Source of the DNA: Pseudomonas lalkuanensis
Lineage (GTDB): Bacteria; Pseudomonadota; Gammaproteobacteria; Pseudomonadales; Pseudomonadaceae
NCBI RefSeq assembly: GCF_008807375.1
Contig: NZ_CP043311.1
Location: 2,398,001 to 2,462,000, forward strand
DNA length: 64,000 nt
Direction of reading: 5' to 3'
A program made the position numbers and the translations under genes. The notes under the pieces are model-generated. The model had not been told where the DNA came from, did no database searches, and saw only the letters and a program-made list of their open reading frames with translations. This document shows positions 1 to 30,527 of the stretch, piece after piece (position 1 is the stretch's first letter; every line of letters begins with the position of its first letter).

Positions 1-748
1 AATCCGCGTCCGCTGCGTAGCAATCCTGGTAAGCCTGTTGCAGCAGGCGTTGCTGGGCCGGGCGCAGGCGACCGGCCAGCAGCGGGTTGTCCAGCTCGCC
101 GGCGCTGGCGTCGTCCAGTTGCTCGAACCAGCGCGGGTTGCCCAGCAACTCCTTGGCCAGGGTGCCCATGGCCGAATGGAAGGTGCGCACGCACTGGCGC
201 GCCTGGGCGGCATCGAAGGGAAACTGCCAGAAGGCCAGTACTTTCAGCAGCTGCTCGCGCAGCTGGGCGCAGGAGGCATTGGTAAAGGAAATGACCGTGA
301 GGCGCTCCGGCGCCACGCCCATGTGGCAGAGCATGAACACCACCCGCAGCACCAGGGTGGTGGACTTGCCGGAACCGGCGCCAGCGAAGATGCGGGTGAG
401 CGGGGCGCGGCCGAGGATCATCGCCCATTGTTCATCGGACGGCGGGCTGACCACGCCAGCGGCGACCGCCTGGGCCACCCGTTCGCGCATCGCCTGCAGT
501 TGGGCCTCGGTCGCCTTCATCCGGGCGCCAGCGTAGATGCCTTCGTCGGCAGGCTTTTCCGGTTTGGCGGGGCCATCGCCTGCGGCGGCTTTCCGGGTGC
601 CGGCGGCCTTGGCCTTGCCGCCATTGGCAGGCTTCTTCGCCCGTGGCGTCGGCTTGCGCAGTTGGTCAGCGGCTTCACGCTCGGCGCGCAGGTACTCGGT
701 GGTACGCGGGAAGTAACGCGCAAGGGCGCGTTTCATGGCAGACAGCAT
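1..748 (-). CDS. UvrD/Rep-family ATP-dependent helicase, N-terminal part (cut by window edge)
   Basis: Only about the first 249 residues are in the window; the gene runs off position 1. Translating the minus strand from the ATG at 746-748 gives a basic, Ala/Lys/Pro-rich N-terminal extension (about residues 1-75). A superfamily 1 helicase core follows, with the Walker A motif AGAGSGKST at about residues 121-129 and a motif Ia-like stretch, ISFTNASCAQLREQL. This pattern is typical of UvrD/Rep/PcrA helicases, which move 3' to 5' on single-stranded DNA. A second ATG at 734-736 is also in frame. The helicase motifs beyond III lie outside the window, so I cannot say which subfamily it is, or whether it is a full-length repair helicase or a shorter Pseudomonas-specific relative. 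The class is fairly certain. Confidence 0.8.
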   Translation of the reverse strand, partial: MLSAMKRALARYFPRTTEYLRAEREAADQLRKPTPRAKKPANGGKAKAAGTRKAAAGDGPAKPEKPADEGIYAGARMKATEAQLQAMRERVAQAVAAGVVSPPSDEQWAMILGRAPLTRIFAGAGSGKSTTLVLRVVFMLCHMGVAPERLTVISFTNASCAQLREQLLKVLAFWQFPFDAAQARQCVRTFHSAMGTLAKELLGNPRWFEQLDDASAGELDNPLLAGRLRPAQQRLLQQAYQDCYAADAD

Positions 749-928
749 TGGATCGATCCCCGTAACCACGACAAAGCGCGGGATTCTAAGCGCTTTTCCC
801 CAAAGACTGGATGATGGCGGAATGGCTTCAGCGAAAGGCAGGGAGCTTGTGTGGGGGATCGCGCTTCACCGATCCACCATCGGGCATCCATGGTGGAAAT
901 GAAGAGCGGTTTCCACCCTGCAGCGCCT

Positions 929-968
929 TGTGGGAGCGAATTCATTCGCGATTGAAATCGCTCCCACA
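929..968. repeat. REP-like palindromic repeat, copy 1
   Basis: A 40-base imperfect inverted repeat with arms TGTGGGAGCGA and TCGCTCCCACA around a GAATTCATTCGCGATTGAAA-type core. The same arms and core recur at 37705, 42433, 45669, 49495, 50445 and 57567, always between genes. It belongs to the intergenic REP-like elements common in Pseudomonas. Confidence 0.8.
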
Positions 969-1031
969 GGGTGGACAACGCTCCTTTTGTCCACCCATCG
1001 AGGCTGGACTCGGCACCGATCCAATGCCCGT

Positions 1032-1082
1032 AGGGTGCGCCGTGCGCACAAATGACAATGCCCGGTGCGCGCGGCGCACCCT
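1032..1082. repeat. Inverted repeat downstream of gntK
   Basis: Perfect 11-base arms, AGGGTGCGCCG at 1032-1042 and CGGCGCACCCT at 1072-1082, with further pairing inward (TGCGCAC against GTGCGCG). It lies 24 bases past the gntK stop codon in the direction of transcription. It could form a strong hairpin that ends or stabilises the transcript, but no T tract follows. It may equally be another dispersed Pseudomonas repeat. Confidence 0.55.
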
Positions 1083-1105
1083 GCCCATGGGCACTGACTC
1101 GTTCT

Positions 1106-1627
1106 TCACGCCGGTGCGTGCTGCTGCCACCACTTGTGGATGGCGCTGGCCAGTTCACCCACTGACAGGGTGCCGTCAAGGATCAGGGTCAGTGGCTCGT
1201 CCAGCGGTTCTTCCAGGTCGGCGAACTGGCTGTCCAGCAGGCTGCACGGCATGAAGTGGCCATGACGCCGGGCCATCCGCTCGGCAGCGGCGGCGGGGGA
1301 GAGCTTCAGATAGGCGAAGCCCACGCCAGGCATGGCGTGGCGCAGACCGTCGCGGTAGCTGCGCTTGAGGGCTGAGCAGGTAAGGATCGGATGCTCGCCA
1401 TCGACCTTGGCACGGTGCAATCGCTTTTCCAGGGCGCGCAGCCAACTGGCGCGGTCCTTGTCGGTCAAGGGCTGCCCGCTGCTCATCTTCTGGATATTGC
1501 GGTCGGGGTGGAAGGCATCCCCCTCGATCAACCGTGCCCCGCTGCGCACCTCCAGCGCCCGGGCCACGGCGGACTTCCCGCTACCGGCAACACCCATGAT
1601 CACCACTGCGTTTATGGGCTCGTACAT
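1106..1627 (-). CDS. gntK: Gluconokinase (thermoresistant GntK family)
   Basis: A 173-residue cytosolic kinase that phosphorylates D-gluconate to 6-phosphogluconate, feeding the Entner-Doudoroff and pentose phosphate routes. The P-loop GVAGSGKS is at residues 12-19. The family features EGDAFHP (about 35-41), the LTDKDRxxWL segment (about 54-63) and CSALKRSYRD (about 84-93) are all present. Length and motif order match GntK-type gluconokinases. The ATG at 1625-1627 is the natural start because the P-loop follows almost at once; only a weak GAGA-like ribosome site precedes it. The gene stands alone, and no gntR or gluconate transporter adjoins it here. Confidence 0.9.
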   Translation of the reverse strand: MYEPINAVVIMGVAGSGKSAVARALEVRSGARLIEGDAFHPDRNIQKMSSGQPLTDKDRASWLRALEKRLHRAKVDGEHPILTCSALKRSYRDGLRHAMPGVGFAYLKLSPAAAAERMARRHGHFMPCSLLDSQFADLEEPLDEPLTLILDGTLSVGELASAIHKWWQQHAPA

Positions 1628-1684
1628 CGCGATATCTCAGCTGCTGGTACTTAAACAGTAGGCAATGTGAGCGAAAAGATGGTT

Positions 1685-2137
1685 TCAGCTTGCCGAGAAC
1701 TTGTACTTGTAGGATGGGTAGAGCTTGCGAAACCCATCCTGCGAAAGCAGGCACTCTCCCCATCGCCCTGCGCCTATCTGCCCATTCCACAATCCGCTCA
1801 CCACCTCCTGACTCACCCACCGGCGCAGCAGCCGGTTCTCCGGGTTGTAGCCGTACATCCAGGGCAGGGTGTGCAGGCCGGATTCGCTGATCAGGGGTTC
1901 TCCGTTGAAGCGGCCGTTGCCATGGAGCGGCAGCACGCGCTGGCCGGGGTCATCACAGAGCCTGCCGATAAGGCGGTCGTTGATCCCGGTGTTGAACAGG
2001 CGGCGCAGGTCGCGGGTGGAGAGCCAGGCTTCGTGGCCGATGAGGAAGGCGCGCAGCGTGCGGCGGCGGAAGGCCTGTGGCGTGATTTCGGGAAGGGTCG
2101 TGGCAACGCTCCATCCATTGAACTGTGGAGCCGCCAC
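1685..2137 (-). CDS. BRO-N domain protein (small putative DNA-binding regulator)
   Basis: About 150 residues from a GTG at 2135-2137, which has AAGGAT just upstream; an in-frame ATG at 2233 would give 182. The protein contains a BRO-family N-terminal domain: FLIGHEAWLSTRDLRRL, then LISESGLHTL and NPENRLLRRWVSQEV, which match the usual pattern of a fold start, an (L/V)SESG turn and an HPENxxLRRWLTxEV helix. BRO-N domains bind DNA and occur in phage antirepressors and in small chromosomal regulators of pseudomonads. No phage gene is nearby. The GTG start is preferred because the longer version would run through a perfect 15-base inverted repeat (2154-2231) that looks regulatory. Target unknown. 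Confidence 0.65.
   Translation of the reverse strand: MAAPQFNGWSVATTLPEITPQAFRRRTLRAFLIGHEAWLSTRDLRRLFNTGINDRLIGRLCDDPGQRVLPLHGNGRFNGEPLISESGLHTLPWMYGYNPENRLLRRWVSQEVVSGLWNGQIGAGRWGECLLSQDGFRKLYPSYKYKFSAS
1711..1740. repeat. Hairpin repeat inside the 3' end of the BRO-N gene
   Basis: Nine-base perfect arms, AGGATGGGT (1711-1719) and ACCCATCCT (1732-1740), around AGAGCTTGCGAA. The sequence resembles a second dispersed Pseudomonas repeat type (GATGG...AAACCCATC), also seen at 35911-35938. It lies within the last codons of the BRO-N reading frame, so it may have contributed the protein's C terminus. Confidence 0.5.
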
Positions 2138-2153
2138 CAGATCCTTGAAGGGT

Positions 2154-2231
2154 GGCGGACCGTACGAGTGTGGAAGTACCGGGAGAACAGAGCTAAGACC
2201 GGTCGGGCCGAAGCCCCTCGTACGGTCCGCC
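2154..2231. repeat. Perfect 15-bp inverted repeat upstream of the BRO-N gene
   Basis: GGCGGACCGTACGAG at 2154-2168 is exactly complementary to CTCGTACGGTCCGCC at 2217-2231. A second pair of nine-base arms, GTGTGGAAG (2167-2175) and CTTCCACAC (2288-2296), overlaps it, and the palindrome CTGTCGACAG sits at 2237-2246. Together they make the 2150-2300 gap unusually rich in dyad symmetry. It could be an operator or a structured leader for the BRO-N gene. Confidence 0.6.
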
Positions 2232-2414
2232 ATAGACTGTCGACAGATAATGCGTCGTTATGGCGAGCTCGATTCTCCAAGTACGGGCTTCCACACCCGG
2301 CCATGACCCTCGGGTCACGGCGCCGGAAACCCTATCCAGGCACCCTGTAAGCCATCAACGCTGTCCCCGCGTAGGCACTTTCTGCAAGCGTCTGTCGAAT
2401 TTCCTTCCCCACGC

Positions 2415-2438
2415 TAAATGCGTAACAGCCTGTTTCGT
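2415..2438 (+). promoter_or_regulatory. PvdS iron-starvation promoter of the NRPS operon
   Basis: TAAAT at 2415-2419 and CGT at 2436-2438, separated by exactly 16 bases. This is the established iron-starvation box read by the extracytoplasmic sigma factor PvdS. It lies 59 bases before the preferred NRPS start and points toward it. Confidence 0.85.
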
Positions 2439-2497
2439 CTGACTGGTTATGGCGGAAAGCGAACGCTTCCCAATGACTTTGTTGGATGGAAAGACAG

Positions 2498-25338
<22,841 letters not shown>

Positions 25339-25405
25339 GTTGGGTAAATGTTCGAGGGCGGGAATCGTTCCTTAGGATCTGTCGCCCTCCATTCAAGGAC
25401 ACTCC

Positions 25406-26368
25406 ATGGCCGTACTGCCCGAACTCGAAGCCTTCCTCGAACTGGTCGAATTCGGCCGCCTGACCGGCAAGGGCCGGGCCATGCACGAACAGACCCCGGA
25501 GCAGGCCCGCGCCGATTTCGAGCTGGCTTCCCTGGCTCTTGACCAGCCGCTGGAGCACATCGCCTGCACCTCGCTGGGCATCCAGGCGCGTGATGGCCGG
25601 ACCCTTGCGGCGCGGCTCTACCGGGCTCCGGGGCTTGCCGGCGAGGCGCAGCCGACGCTGCTCTATTTCCACGGTGGAGGCTATGTGGTCGGCAGCCTGG
25701 ATTCCCACGATGCGCTCTGCCGCCGCCTGGCCGCACACGGGCTCTTCGCGCTGTTGGCGGTGGACTACCGCCTGGCACCGGAATGGCGTTTTCCCACGCC
25801 GGTGGAAGACGCCTGCGATGCCGCCATCTGGCTGCACCGCGTAGGCGCGATACTCGGGCTGGACCCCACGCGCGTGGCCTTTGCCGGGGATAGTGTCGGC
25901 GCCAGCCTGGCCGCTGTGCTGTCGATCATCGCCGCCCGCCAGCCCCATGAACTGCCCCTGGCGCCCAAGGCCCAGGTGCTGGTCTATCCGGTGACCGACG
26001 CCACCCGCAAGCGACCGTCCCATCGAGATTTCGCCGAAGGCTACCTGCTGGAAACCGCCACCCTGGACTGGTTCTACGCGCACTACGGACGCACCCCGGA
26101 AGATCTTGCCGACTGGCGCTGCTCGCCGCTGCTGGCCCCTGATCTTTCCGGCCTTGCGCCCGCCCTGGTCTACCTCGCCGGGCACGACCCGTTGCACGAC
26201 GAAGGCCTGGCCTATGCGCAAAAGCTGGAGTCGGCGGGCAATGAGGTGAAACTGCTCAGCCAGCCGGGCCTGACCCACGACTTCCTGCGCATGGCGGGAC
26301 TGCTCGCCGAGGTGGAAGGGATTCACCGGGAAGTGGCGGAGTGGGTGGCGGGGAAGCTGCTGGGTTGA
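25406..26368 (+). CDS. Alpha/beta hydrolase, HSL-type esterase/lipase family
   Basis: A 320-residue cytosolic-looking protein with no signal peptide. It has the HSL oxyanion signature HGGGYV (about 89-94), the nucleophile elbow GDSVGAS (about 158-164), and later an Asp in AGHDPLHDEG and a His in THDFL that complete a Ser-Asp-His triad. It begins 67 bases after the terminal NRPS gene, has AAGGA six bases before its ATG, and is followed by a terminator, so it probably shares the pyoverdine NRPS transcript. PAO1 has no equivalent at this position. It may hydrolyse an ester or amide on the siderophore, proofread stalled chains, or simply be a passenger; the sequence does not decide. Confidence 0.85.
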   Translation: MAVLPELEAFLELVEFGRLTGKGRAMHEQTPEQARADFELASLALDQPLEHIACTSLGIQARDGRTLAARLYRAPGLAGEAQPTLLYFHGGGYVVGSLDSHDALCRRLAAHGLFALLAVDYRLAPEWRFPTPVEDACDAAIWLHRVGAILGLDPTRVAFAGDSVGASLAAVLSIIAARQPHELPLAPKAQVLVYPVTDATRKRPSHRDFAEGYLLETATLDWFYAHYGRTPEDLADWRCSPLLAPDLSGLAPALVYLAGHDPLHDEGLAYAQKLESAGNEVKLLSQPGLTHDFLRMAGLLAEVEGIHREVAEWVAGKLLG

Positions 26369-26451
26369 ACCAGCGCTGGCGGCCCGCTTTGTTTGTGGGG
26401 GATTGGCTTTTTCCTCCCAGAGCGGTGCCGTCCCACTGGCCGGCAGCTAGA

Positions 26452-26477
26452 ACAAAGGCGCCATTCGGCGCCTTTGT
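26452..26477. terminator. Bidirectional rho-independent-like terminator
   Basis: An 11-base perfect stem, ACAAAGGCGCC / GGCGCCTTTGT, with the four-base loop ATTC. It sits between the convergent hydrolase gene (+) and fpvA (-). AAAGG/CCTTT pairs at the stem base supply short T runs on both strands, so it probably ends both transcripts. Confidence 0.75.
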
Positions 26478-26495
26478 CGTTTCCGCTGCGGACCG

Positions 26496-28958
26496 TCAGA
26501 AGTCCCACCTGGTGGTCAGCATCAGGTTGCGCGGTTCGCCGTAGAACACGGTGGAGAAGTTGCCCATCCCGCTGTAGTACTTCTTGTCCAGCACGTTGTT
26601 GGCATTGAGCGAGACACTCAGGTGCTCGTCGTGCTGATAGCGGGTCATGAGGTTGACCAGCGCATAGCTGCCTTGCTCCAGGATGGCGTTGTCGTTGAGG
26701 GCAGGGTTCCAGATCTGCGCGTAGAAGCCGCTCTGCCAGTCCACGCCGCCACCCACGGTGAACTTGTTCAGCTCGCCGGGCAATTGGTAGGTGGTGAACA
26801 GCTTGGCCACATGCTCGGGCTTGGTGGCGGCCAGCGGGAAGCCGAACACGCGTTGCTCGTCAGCGTCGCGGGTGCGGGCGTAGGTGTAGCCGGCGGTGAT
26901 GTTCCAGCCTTCCGCCAGTTCACCGACGATTTCCAGCTCGACGCCCTTGGTGGTGGCGCCTTCGATGGCACGGTAGCGGTCGAAACCGTCAACCGTATCG
27001 ACGTAGGAAGCGACGTTGTCCTGCTCGATGCGGAAGACGGCCAGGCTGGCGTTCAGCCTGCCGTCGAAATAGGCCGCCTTCAGGCCGGTCTCGTAGGCAT
27101 AGCCTTCCACCGGGTCGAGCGTGTTGAAGCTGGTGTCCTTGAGGGTCTGTGGCTGGTAGATGCCGGTGTAGCTGGCATAGACCGAGTAGACCTCGTCCAG
27201 GTCGTAGACCACGCCCGCGTAAGGGGTGACCACGCCGTGTTGCTCATAGGTGGCGCGGTTCAGGCGCGGGCTGCCGTCGAGGTTGTCGTGCTTCTCGTCG
27301 TACTTGAAGTCGCTGACACGGCTACCCAGGATCAGCGACAGGTCATCCGTCGGCTTGAAGCGCGCGGCCAGGTAGGCGCCGTTCTGGCGCTGGTTGGTTT
27401 CGTAGTCGCCGATCTTCGGGAAGTTCTGTTTCGGGAAGTCGCCGTTCCAGTCGTAGATGTTGCCGGGTACGAGTTCGAAGGCGGTGTTGTCGAAGTCATC
27501 GCCGGTGGTCCTGGCGGCGGCGGCGGTGAAGCCGGCCACCAGCTCATGGTCACGGCCGAGCAGCTCGAAAGGGCCGGAGACGTTCGCGTCGAAGGTGTTC
27601 TGCACGCGCTTGCCTTCCCAATGGCCCCAGTAGAAGAAGGCGCCTTCGCCGCTGACCGGGTCCGGGTTGCCGCCGCTGGCGGAGCCGAGCAGGGTGTCGT
27701 GCTCGTTGCGCATCTGGTTCATGTGCACCTTGAGCTTCCAGTCGTTGGCCAGGTTCTGCTCCAGCGAGGTGAAGTAGGTGTAGGACTCGAAGTCGCGGCG
27801 GCTCCAGTCGGTGCCGGGGTTCCAGGAACGGTTGAAGTCCAGCTTGCTGCCGTCGGAGGCGAACACCGGGTTGCCGGTCCAGGAGGTGCCACGCGGGCTG
27901 ACATTCTGGTGGTCGATGCCGAAGGTCAGCAGGGTATCCGGGGTCAGGTCCCACTCGAGGATGCCGTAGGTGATGTCTTTCTTCTGTTCGTAATGGTCGA
28001 GGTAGGAGTTGCGGTCCTGGTAGGCGCCGACGAAGCGGCCGCGCACGCTGCCGTCGCTGCTCAGCGAGCCGGAAACGTCGCCCTCGGTGCGGTAGTTGTC
28101 CCAGGAACCGGCCGAACCCGTGATGGAGGCCTGGAAGTCGCGGGTCGGGCGCTTGCGCACCAGGTTGACGGTGGCGGATGGGTCGCCCGAGCCGGTCATC
28201 AGGCCGGTGGCACCCTTGATGACGTCGACGCGGTCGTAGATGGCCATGTCGACGTGGGTGGTGCCCTGGTCGTAGACGCCGTCGTAGATGGTGTTGACGC
28301 CGTCGTACTGGTAGTTGGTGATGGCGAAGCCGCGTGCCGAGTACTCGAAGCGGTCGCTGTCATAGGCCTGCACGGAAACGCCCGGAGTGTGCTTCAGCAC
28401 GTCGCCGATGCTGGTGGCGTTCTGGTCGTCCATCACCTGGCGGGTGATCACCGAGACCGACTGCGGGGTTTCACGGATCGACAGCGGCAACCTGGTGGCG
28501 GTGCTGGTCACGCCGGTGGTGTACGACCCGGTGCCTTCGGTGGTTTCGCCGAGGCCGGTGCTGTTGACGTTGGTGGGCGCCATTTCCAGGGCACTGTTGT
28601 CGCCGGGGGAAACCAGGGTGACGGTGTTGCCATCGACGCTGTAGCGCAAGCCGCTGCCGGCGAGGATGGCGGCCAGGGCTTCAGCGGGCGCGTAGTTGCC
28701 GCGCACGCCGGCGCTGCGGCGGTTGGCCACGTCGCCGGGGCTGTAGAGAATCTGCAGGTTGGCCTGCTGGCCGAGCTGTCGCAGGGCGCCGGCGAGGGAT
28801 TGTGCCGGGATGTCCAGGTTGACCTGCTGGGCCTGCACCAGGGCCGGGAAGGGCAGGGTGAGCGCCATGCCGAGGGAGGCGGCTGCGAGGTTGCGCTGCA
28901 ACGTGCGGTGCATCAGCAAGGCTTTGGTGAAGGGGGACAACGCGGGTATGAAGGGCAT
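26496..28958 (-). CDS. fpvA: Ferripyoverdine TonB-dependent outer-membrane receptor with signalling domain
   Basis: About 820 residues from the ATG at 28956-28958; an upstream in-frame TTG is unlikely. A signal peptide (cleavage near LVQA-QQ, about residue 44) precedes an STN signalling domain (about 47-105, beginning VNLDIPAQSLAGAL), the plug (about 155-280, RETPQSVSVITRQ, then GFAITNYQYDG) and a 22-strand-type barrel ending in the terminal Phe of TTRWDF. The STN domain means it can signal through an FpvR-type anti-sigma factor to FpvI/PvdS, and both fpvR and fpvI are in this locus. AGGA lies three bases from the start codon, closer than usual. No exact iron-starvation box precedes it; a near-perfect inverted repeat lies at 28999-29026 instead. 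It imports ferric pyoverdine with TonB energy. Confidence 0.93.
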   Translation of the reverse strand: MPFIPALSPFTKALLMHRTLQRNLAAASLGMALTLPFPALVQAQQVNLDIPAQSLAGALRQLGQQANLQILYSPGDVANRRSAGVRGNYAPAEALAAILAGSGLRYSVDGNTVTLVSPGDNSALEMAPTNVNSTGLGETTEGTGSYTTGVTSTATRLPLSIRETPQSVSVITRQVMDDQNATSIGDVLKHTPGVSVQAYDSDRFEYSARGFAITNYQYDGVNTIYDGVYDQGTTHVDMAIYDRVDVIKGATGLMTGSGDPSATVNLVRKRPTRDFQASITGSAGSWDNYRTEGDVSGSLSSDGSVRGRFVGAYQDRNSYLDHYEQKKDITYGILEWDLTPDTLLTFGIDHQNVSPRGTSWTGNPVFASDGSKLDFNRSWNPGTDWSRRDFESYTYFTSLEQNLANDWKLKVHMNQMRNEHDTLLGSASGGNPDPVSGEGAFFYWGHWEGKRVQNTFDANVSGPFELLGRDHELVAGFTAAAARTTGDDFDNTAFELVPGNIYDWNGDFPKQNFPKIGDYETNQRQNGAYLAARFKPTDDLSLILGSRVSDFKYDEKHDNLDGSPRLNRATYEQHGVVTPYAGVVYDLDEVYSVYASYTGIYQPQTLKDTSFNTLDPVEGYAYETGLKAAYFDGRLNASLAVFRIEQDNVASYVDTVDGFDRYRAIEGATTKGVELEIVGELAEGWNITAGYTYARTRDADEQRVFGFPLAATKPEHVAKLFTTYQLPGELNKFTVGGGVDWQSGFYAQIWNPALNDNAILEQGSYALVNLMTRYQHDEHLSVSLNANNVLDKKYYSGMGNFSTVFYGEPRNLMLTTRWDF

Positions 28959-28998
28959 CTTCCTGATCTCGATTCGTAGATATGTTGGCAATTGAGTT

Positions 28999-29026
28999 TC
29001 GTTCGTGTTTGGAATTAAACGAACGA
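28999..29026. promoter_or_regulatory. Operator-like inverted repeat upstream of fpvA
   Basis: TCGTTCGTGTTT at 28999-29010 pairs with AAACGAACGA at 29017-29026 apart from one extra G. It lies 41-68 bases above the fpvA start codon. It could be a binding site, or part of the promoter used by FpvI; the role is inferred from position only. Confidence 0.4.
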
Positions 29027-29114
29027 GGCAGGAAAAACCGGAACGAATCGGCGAAAAATTTTTGCCGGGGCAATCAGGCCGGCCCGGACAAGCCGGCCTG
29101 AACAGGGATGGGAA

Positions 29115-30410
29115 TCAGCGGGAGGGCAGGATTTCGCCGTCTTCGGCACTTGCCTGGCGTTGCGCCTTGTTCTGCAGGGAACGTTCGCGGGCAGCGCGCT
29201 TGCGCCACCAGATGATCACGCCGGTGACCGAAAGCATGGCGATCACCACACCCATGGCGGAGACCAGGATGCGTCCCGGCAGGCCGAGGATGCGCCCCGA
29301 ATGCAGGGGCAACTGGGCTTGCACGAAGATGTCGCCGGCGGTGCCCTTCCAGGGCTGGCTGTCGCCCAGCAGGCTGCCGTCCTGGCCGTCGAAGTAGAGC
29401 GCCGCCGGGCCCACACCGGCGTCGCCATGGTCGCCGCCCGGGTGATAGAAGCTGACGCCGTAGATGCCGTAGTTGCGGGCATAGAACACGCTGCCCACTG
29501 GCTCCTCCCAACCACGACGGGCGGCTTCGGCCCTGGCGGTGGCGATGGCCTCGGCGAACCCCAGGCGCGGCTCGATGGGTTGGTTCTCCGGGGTTTCCGC
29601 GCGCTTGTCGAAGGGGCCGGGGGTGACCTCGGTGACCATCTGCATCATCGGGAAGAAGACTTCCCGGTACAGGTTCAGGGAGAAGGCAGTGAAGGCCAGG
29701 ACCAGCAGCAGGATCCAGGTCCAGAGGCTGAAGGCGCGATGCAGGTCGAAGTTGAGCTTGTAGGAGCCGCCGTTCCAGCGCACTTTCCACGCCGGTTTCC
29801 AGCGCTGCCACCAGGACGCGCCACCGGCCGCCCTGCCGGCCTTGGCCGCTGCCTGGCGACGGCGGGCGGGAAGGGTCAGGTAGAAGCCGACGAAGCAGTC
29901 CAGGGTCCAGACGATGGCGACGATGCCCAGCAGCCACAGGCCCCAGTGGTCGATGCCCCAGAACTCGGGAATGTGCAGGCTGTAGTGCAGCACGTAGAGG
30001 AAGGACACCAGGTTCTCGCTGGTCACCGGCCAGACCGCGCCCCAGTCGCGCTTGCCCAGCTCGGTACCGGTGACCGGGTCGACGAAGACCTGGTTGTAGC
30101 CCAGTTCGAAGAGCTTGCCGGTGGCCGGATCGACCCGGCCCGTCACCCCCAGCTCCAGGGATTCTCCCGGCTCCGGCGCGAGCGGCACGTAGGTGACCAC
30201 CGCGCGCGGATCGCGGGCTTCCACCTGGCGCGCCAGCTCCAGCGGGTCGAGGGCCGGGCCCTGGCTGCTGACCTGCGTCAGGTGTGGGTTGAGCAGGTCA
30301 TCCAGCTCGTGGTCCCAGGAAATGATCGCGCCGGTCAGGCCGGTGATGAACAGGAAGGCGGCTGTGGCGAGGCCGGCCCAGCGATGGAGGAGGGTGGCGA
30401 AGGAGCGCAT
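29115..30410 (-). CDS. PepSY-TM inner-membrane protein, FpvG-like siderophore-iron reductase candidate
   Basis: 431 residues with four predicted membrane segments: near residues 10-32 (AAFLFITGLTGAIISW), 150-190 (WLLGIVAIVWTLDCFVGFYLTL), 225-250 (WTWILLLVLAFTAFSLNLY) and 385-405 (ILVSAMGVVIAMLSVTGVIIWW). Two large periplasmic PepSY-type regions lie between them, and conserved His residues (HRW, HYSLHIP, HRAFSLW) sit at the membrane edges. This is the architecture of PepSY-TM proteins such as FoxB, PiuB and P. aeruginosa FpvG, which help reduce ferric siderophores in the periplasm. In PAO1, fpvG lies elsewhere near the pyoverdine genes. Here the gene lies between pvdE and fpvA on the same strand, which supports a role in releasing iron from ferripyoverdine. 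The exact orthology is uncertain. Confidence 0.8.
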   Translation of the reverse strand: MRSFATLLHRWAGLATAAFLFITGLTGAIISWDHELDDLLNPHLTQVSSQGPALDPLELARQVEARDPRAVVTYVPLAPEPGESLELGVTGRVDPATGKLFELGYNQVFVDPVTGTELGKRDWGAVWPVTSENLVSFLYVLHYSLHIPEFWGIDHWGLWLLGIVAIVWTLDCFVGFYLTLPARRRQAAAKAGRAAGGASWWQRWKPAWKVRWNGGSYKLNFDLHRAFSLWTWILLLVLAFTAFSLNLYREVFFPMMQMVTEVTPGPFDKRAETPENQPIEPRLGFAEAIATARAEAARRGWEEPVGSVFYARNYGIYGVSFYHPGGDHGDAGVGPAALYFDGQDGSLLGDSQPWKGTAGDIFVQAQLPLHSGRILGLPGRILVSAMGVVIAMLSVTGVIIWWRKRAARERSLQNKAQRQASAEDGEILPSR

Positions 30411-30527
30411 GGGGGAATCCGAAATTTCAGGGCTTGTCTGGAAAGGACGGATGAGAAGGGCGAATCCGCCAGGGGAGGTGTAACGGGGTGTTTCTGGAGG
30501 TTCCAGTGGGCTGGGGCGAGGGTGTTG

